This document shows, in pieces, positions 58,617 through 64,000 of a DNA stretch of 64,000 nucleotides. Location of the stretch: the NCBI GenBank assembly GCA_030544215.1, contig JARZZO010000001.1, positions 40,885,670-40,949,669 on the forward strand, given 5' to 3'. The notes beneath the pieces are model-generated. The model saw only the letters and a program-made list of their open reading frames with translations. It was not told where the DNA came from and did no database searches. Numbering within the stretch: position 1 is the stretch's first letter; each line of letters opens with the position of its first letter. This DNA is from Zantedeschia hybrid cultivar. Its lineage: Eukaryota > Streptophyta > Magnoliopsida > Alismatales > Araceae. The position numbers were made by a program, and so were the translations under genes.

Positions 58617-60567
58617 TGTAACGACCCGTCACCCTATAATCGGGGATCCGATTACTAAATGGGTACCGAATCATTAATTTGGAGCCAAATCAGGATCTTG
58701 ATAAGTCTGGGAAATAAATAATAAACTAAACTAAACATTCACATCGCATCGAATTGAAAAGGGAGTGCAATAGTTAAAAATTATTGCAATGCGACTCGAC
58801 TCAGCAAATAATTACATACTCCAACTGAAAGGAAATAATTAAGCATACATGCCAGAAAATAAAATAACAACTACATCGGGGCATATTCCGGAACAGCAGC
58901 TGCTGGCGCGCGACCCAAAGCAACACTCTCCTCACTACGCATGCCTGGAACCCTCACCTTAAAACCGCAGGGGTGAGTCTCATTGAAAAGACTCAGTAGG
59001 GATCCTTCGATCCCCTCCGCCCACTCACGCATCCACAAGTACAGCAACACAAATATAGATAATTTAAGCAAGTAAATCAGTAAACACAATTCCTAGATTT
59101 CGATATAAAACACATGCATTCGAAATATAACATGCACAATTCTGAAACCATTCTACCACGGAGCCCACAACCAGCGTCACGGCAAAACACGCCAACCACA
59201 CGGCCAAACGCGAGAAACACCGACCCGCTGAGACCAAACAGTAACCCTTTGGATAGCGTGCTGGCTACTCCGGCCTGACAGGCTCCAGGTGGTTCTGCTT
59301 CCCCCAGCACGAGTGACACTCCGAATGTACCACTCCCACACCGGTACTAGCTATACCTCGGGGTACACTAGGTGACCCTCTCTCTAGGCGTCACCCCGCC
59401 ACTCCCACACCGGCGCCGTGGCACTCCCACACCGACATAGGGTGCCTAAGCGCTAACAACTGTCACTCTAGGCCCACGATCGCACAAAACACAGCACGGT
59501 GCGATCCGACAGAAACAGGGACAGATCTCGGGGTGATCTAACTTAAAACGCGTCGAGCATAGAAGTCGCCATTCAAAAGGCGTCGCTGTCCCTGGACGCT
59601 CATCAGTCCAGAGACAGAATATGTTATTTGGGCTAAATCGCGTCGCGGGTTGAAGCCGCCTTTCTAAAAGGCGTCGTTGTCCCCTGACACCATTTAACCC
59701 TCCCAGACAGGTTCTTTCTCCGCCATCTCCCAATCCACGGGGTGGGATTTCCTCCCCCAAATCGTGTAAAATTACTAAAAAGTGGAGAGGGAGGAGAAGA
59801 ACCTAAATATCTATTAAAACCCCTAATTTCTCATTTCATGCAATTAGTATTTTCACCCCAAAAACCCCCTAAAACATGCTTCAAAGCGGGAAAAACATGA
59901 TTTTAAACACAATACAACGGGGATCATCACCCTACTGGTTACTCAAACTCCTCCTAGCTCCAAGCCGCCAACCCGCCTCGCCATACGCCGCCGCTGGTAC
60001 CGCCGTAGACGCCGTTACTTCACCGAGACTTCGGCCGTCGTCCGGAGAGAAATGCGCCGCTAAGGAAGTGGTGGTGGTAGTGGGGGAAGTTGGGAGGTTA
60101 ATGGAGTGGAGGGAGAGGAGGAATGAGGAGAGGAAAGCAAGGAGAGGGAGAAGGGGTTCGCCGGAGATCGGAGGGGAGAGAGGATAGAGAAGAGAAAGGA
60201 AAGAATAAGGGAAAGGAGGGAGGGTTCGCAGGGTCAAACAGAAATTGGGGAAAACACGTCGTCCAAGCCCGACATCATTCAGATGACAAGACCGGACCGT
60301 ACTCTGACAAAGCAGGATCGTACTCTAAATGGTGTCGTCCATACAAGACGCCATTTAGACGATAAGACCGGGGCCGTACACTCGCGCCCCAAGGTCAGCC
60401 CACGTGGCATAGCCTAAAACACGTCCACATTGCTGGACGCCGTTTGAACCGCATCTCGCAAGCTCGACGCAAAAAAGAACACAAGCCCTAGCCCTGCAAG
60501 GACCCAAACCGAGGGATCCGACCCCGAAACTGACCCGATAACCGGATCTGAAACTTTAATCCTTACA
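58617..60567 (-). repeat. 3' LTR of a Tekay-like chromovirus, 1951 bp
   Basis: Bounded in plus orientation by TGTAACGACCC and AATCCTTACA, preceded by TAACA (58612-58616, possible target duplication). A polypurine tract follows at 60568. A purine-rich block (60060-60240) and GCGTC hairpins (59543-60447) lie inside. The segment 58617 to about 58935 is homologous to 19730-20046. Confidence 0.88.
59543..60447 (-). repeat. GCGTC-stem hairpins in the Tekay-like LTR
   Basis: The clearest is 60325-60358, CTAAATGGTGTC and GACGCCATTTAG around a 10-base loop. Others are at 60414-60447 (TAAAACACGTC/GGACGCCGTTT) and two tandem compound units at about 59543-59600 and 59632-59697 built of TAAAACGCGTCG and AAAAGGCGTCG words. 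The arm sequences match those in the outer copia leader (6278-6577). Confidence 0.75.
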
Positions 60568-60584
60568 TTCTCCCCCCCTTAAAA
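60568..60584 (-). promoter_or_regulatory. Polypurine tract of the Tekay-like element
   Basis: The minus strand reads CTTTTAAGGGGGGAGAA just before the 3' LTR. This form is standard for Del/Tekay-type gypsy elements. Confidence 0.9.
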
Positions 60585-60655
60585 GAATTTTGTTCCCGAA
60601 ATTGCTGCTAAAAGTAACAAGATCGAAAAATAATAGTACAAGCTCACCAGAAAAC

Positions 60656-63388
60656 TTACAGGAAAAGGTAGGAAAACTGCTCCCGCATTTCATCCTCTCG
60701 CTCCCAGATAGCCTCGCCTCCGGAGCTATGCTGCCAAATCACCTTAACTAGAGGAAGAATCTTGTTCTGCATGACCTGTTCTCTGCGATCCTCAATACGT
60801 ACTGAAAATTCTGGAAAGGACAAGTCCTCAGCGACCTCTAACTCTGAAAAGTCCAACACATGAGATAGATCATAAATATATTTCCTCAGTAAAGAAATAT
60901 GGAACGCATCATGCACTCCTATAAGAGTAGGCGGCAAGGCTAGCTGATACGCCGTTTTCCCAATTCGAGCAAGAATGGGAAAAGGCCCAACATATTGCGG
61001 ACTCAGCTTACCTTACTTCCCGAATCTCATCACACCATTGGAGGGTGAGACTTGAAGAAACATGTGGTCCCTAACCTCAAACTCAAGCGGTCTCTTACGG
61101 ACGTCTGCATAACTCTTCTGTGTGCTCTGAGCTGTAGTCAACCTCTGCTGCACCACTCTGGCAACCTCAGCACACTGTTGTACCAACTCTGGCCCTGCTA
61201 TCTGCCTCTCACCAATCTCAGACCAATTCACAGGAGATCGATACGGCCGCCCGTACAATGCCTCATAAGGCGCCATGCCGATACTAGAATGATAACTGTT
61301 GTTGTAAGCAAACTCCACTGTAGACAAGTGCTGCTCCCAAGAACCTCCCGAATCTAGGCAACATGCCCGGAGCATATCCTCCAGTGTCTGAATGGTCCTC
61401 TCCGACTGCCCATCAGTCTCGGGATGGTAAGCCGAGCTGAAGGCTAACTACGTGCCCAAGGCCTTCTGAAAACTCTTCCAAAATCTAGAAGTAAATCTCG
61501 GATCCCGGTCTGACACGATGGATAAGGGCACCCCGTGCAGAGAGATGATCCGATCCACAAACAACTTAGCCAACTTACTGACTGACCAGTCCTTCATAAT
61601 AGCCAGAAAGTGTGCCGACTTGGTCAATAGATCAACAATGACCTAGATCGCGTCTCTTCTGCCAGGGGACACAGGTAATCCCATCACAAAGTCCATAGTC
61701 ACGTGTTCCCATTTCCATTCCGGGATCGGCAAAGGCCGTAACAATCCTCCTGGTTTCTGGTGTTATGCCTTAACCTGCTGGCAAGTCAAGCACCTTGCCA
61801 CATAATCAGCCACATCCTTCTTCATACCAGGCCACCAAAAGTGCCTCCTCGAACAATGATACATCTTAGTCGTTTCGTGATGCACTGCATATCTAGAACA
61901 GTGCGCCTCATCCAGGACACTCCTGCGCACGTCTTCCTCGGCTAGGACATAGAGTCTGCCTCTAAATCTGACTATACCATCATCACACAACTCCACCTCT
62001 GGTGTCTGGAGAACCTGCGGTAACTCTGCATCTGCCCTCTGAGCCTCGATTACGGCATGGTACACTGCTGGCCTCACAGTTAAGCTGGCCAACACGGCTC
62101 TGTCAGCTTCTTGCGGAATCCTAAAGGAAGATTCCACCACCTACTCAAATAACCTCCATTCTTGAACCATGAGATATGACACGACCGTCTTCCAACTCAA
62201 GGCGTCTGCCACCACATTTGCCTTATCCGGATAATATGAAAGGTCGAGATCATAATCTTTGATGAACTCCATCCGCCTGCGCTGCCTCAAGTTCAGATCC
62301 TTCTGCGTGAATACATACTTCAGGCTCTTGTGATCGGTAAAAACTTGAAATTTCTCTCCATACAAATAGTGCCGCCAGATCTTCAGTACAAATACTACAG
62401 CTGCCAACTCTAAGTCATGAGTGGGATAGTTCTCCTCATGCTTCTTCAACTGTCTAGAAGCATAGGCCACAACCTTACCATGCTGCATCAGAACCGAACC
62501 CAAACCTCGACGAGATGCATCTAAATAAACCACAAATCCACCGGAACCTGATGGAAGCACCAGCACTGGAGCCGAAGTGAGGCGAGTCTTTAACTCAATG
62601 AAACTCTGCTCACACTCCTCGGTCCACACGAAACGAACTCCCTTACGAGTCAACCTCGACAAGGGGGTCGTTATCGAAGAAAAATCCATGACAAACTGTC
62701 TGTAATATCCTGCTAACCCCAAGAAGCTCCTGATCTCAGTTACTATTGTCGGTCTGCTCCAGTCTATCACTGCCTCAATCTTGGCTAGATCCACTGCAAT
62801 GCCATCTCCAGAAATGACATGCCCCAGGAAGTGCACCTTATCTAGCCAGAATTCACACTTACTAAACTTAGCATAGAGTTGGTGCTTTCTCAGAACCTGC
62901 AATACCACCTGAAGATGTGTGGCATGCTCTTCCTCAGAAGAAGAGTATACCAAAATATCATCTACAAATACCACCACAAACTGATCCAGGTAGGCCCTGA
63001 AGACCCGGTTCATCAAATCCATAAAAGCCGCCAGAGCATTGGTCAAGCCAAAAGGCATAACCAAAAACTCATAATGTCCTTACCGAGTCCTAAAGGCTAT
63101 CTTACTAACATCAACCTCACGGATCCTCATCTGATAATACCCTGATCTCAAGTCAATCTTTGAAAACACCTTCGCAGACTGCAACTGATCCATCAGATCA
63201 TCGATCTTCGGAAGTGGATACTTGTTCTTTATCGTTACTTGGTTCAGCTGTCTATAATCAATACACAACCTCAGAGAACCATCCTTCTTCCTGACAAATA
63301 GAACTGGAGCACCCCACGGAGAAATACTGGGACGAATAAAACCCTTATCCAGCAATTCCTGCAACTGCGCCTTCAACTCAACGAGTTC
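60656..63388 (-). pseudogene. Tekay-like chromovirus pol (RT, RNase H, integrase, chromodomain) with six stops
   Basis: One minus-strand frame runs the whole length without frameshift. From high to low coordinates: RT (LLDKGFIRPSISPWGAPVLF, CIDYRQLN, VVFVDDILVYS), RNase H (VVYLDASRRGLGSVLMQHGK, VFTDHKSLKY), integrase zinc-binding (HHETTKMYHCSRRHFWWPGM, CLTCQQVKA), integrase core (AYHPETDGQSERTIQTLED, YNNSYHSSIGMAPYEALYG) and a C-terminal chromodomain-like part (RIEDRREQVMQNKILPLVKV, IWEREDEM). Stops: 63080-63082, 62141-62143, 61763-61765, 61643-61645, 61448-61450, 61013-61015. The coding part is cut at 63388 by another LTR; protease and gag would lie beyond the window. Confidence 0.93.
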
Positions 63389-64000
63389 TGATAAAGTGTT
63401 AAATTGATCATTTAAGGGCAACCATATGCATCATATTCATGTTTTTATCTGCAAAATAGCATGAAATGATAGATAATTGTATAACAAGTCCAACGGTACC
63501 AATTTCATCAAATTCTGACTTAAAAACATCGTCATTTCATGTGATCAAAGGAGTGTTGCGCATTTGCGGTTTTTCGACATAACCGAGACGAAATGAATAA
63601 ATATGATGATATTTTTATGATAATGTGTTAAATTATATTTATTTTATGTGAACAGGACATGCCGATAATGCAGTGCAGCTGGAGGAGTTCCCGGAAATTT
63701 GGGAGAGGTCTAGTGTGCGGATTTCAACTAAAACAGGGGTAAAAATGCAATTTGATTCCGTCCTTCGCTGGAGTTTCCCAAAACCCACTATTTCCTTCCG
63801 TCTCTCCAATTTCCTAAACACATCCCGTCCTTTATTTAGAAAGTTGAACCCTCTTTCTTTTCCGGTTTCCTTTTTCTCTCCAATTGTTCCAAACCCAGTC
63901 CGACTTCGTCTCCAGTTTCCTTCCCACGCCTATCTTCCTCTCTATATTAATCTCTCTCCCACGTTTTTCTCTCGGCCCCCCCCTCTGTGCCTCCTTTTCT
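63389..64000 (+). repeat. 5' part of another LTR inserted in the Tekay-like pol
   Basis: The pol frame ends abruptly at 63388, where TGATAAAGTG begins. The sequence that follows is non-coding and has a TATA-like TCTATATTAATC near 63941 followed by CT-rich text, as in an LTR promoter. The expected target duplication is AGTTC (63384-63388), but the other copy is outside the window. Orientation is inferred from the TATA box only. Confidence 0.55.

Overview
This is a nuclear genomic window from a flowering plant, dominated by nested transposable elements. The evidence is a spliced HIPP-type metallochaperone gene, plant Ty1/copia and Ty3/gypsy LTR retrotransposons, a Helitron, hAT-type MITEs and many microsatellites. 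The GC-rich third exon of the HIPP gene and the GC-rich element leaders would suit a monocot or magnoliid, but the sequence alone does not fix the lineage. Only one host gene looks intact. Coordinates and identities are hand-read, and LTR divergence figures are hand counts.

Left block (1-23.5 kb). A minus-strand copia element (outer element; LTRs 1-1321, cut by the window edge, and 18145-19729) is inserted in a chromovirus-type gypsy LTR whose right remnant is 19730-20046. A complete plus-strand copia element (inner element, 7978-17505, 1587-bp LTRs, TSD CCAGC) is inserted in the outer element's leader. Divergence fits this order: about 2.3% between outer LTRs and about 1.1% between inner LTRs. 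The outer pol is ruined while its LTRs are young, so it was probably mobilised in trans. Both elements have unusual untranslated leaders: a GC-rich block, a long series of perfect AT-rich hairpins with a 3-nt loop (sense A/G/T-TG), then just before gag an array of larger hairpins whose loop is conserved while the stems differ. This is the most interesting structure in the window. To the right lie a decayed Tat-like gypsy fragment with an antisense Transposase_28-like ORF, its LTR (from 22193), and a hAT-like MITE in that LTR.

Middle block (23.5-40.2 kb). AT-rich intergenic DNA leads to the HIPP gene (exons 33977-34015, 34161-34236, 35089-36269; 431 aa; CxxC heavy-metal domain, poly-Q, Asp-rich and Gly-rich linkers, C-terminal CAVM prenylation box). 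A 1.7-kb minisatellite of about 69-bp units lies 2.2 kb downstream.

Right block (40.8-64 kb). A Myb/SANT-like pseudogene (40850-41415 and 55503-56030) is split by two abutting, diverged LTR-like units with a shared ACAAT target duplication. A 7.57-kb non-autonomous Helitron (46863-54430) sits in the second unit and itself holds a MITE, a solo LTR with perfect TSD ACTAG and a hAT MITE. Next comes a minus-strand Reina-like chromovirus (LTR 56366-56667, pol to 58616), broken by a minus-strand Tekay-like chromovirus (LTR 58617-60567, pol 60656-63388), itself broken at 63389 by a further LTR that runs off the window. The Tekay-like LTR carries GCGTC-stem hairpins that also occur in the outer copia leader.
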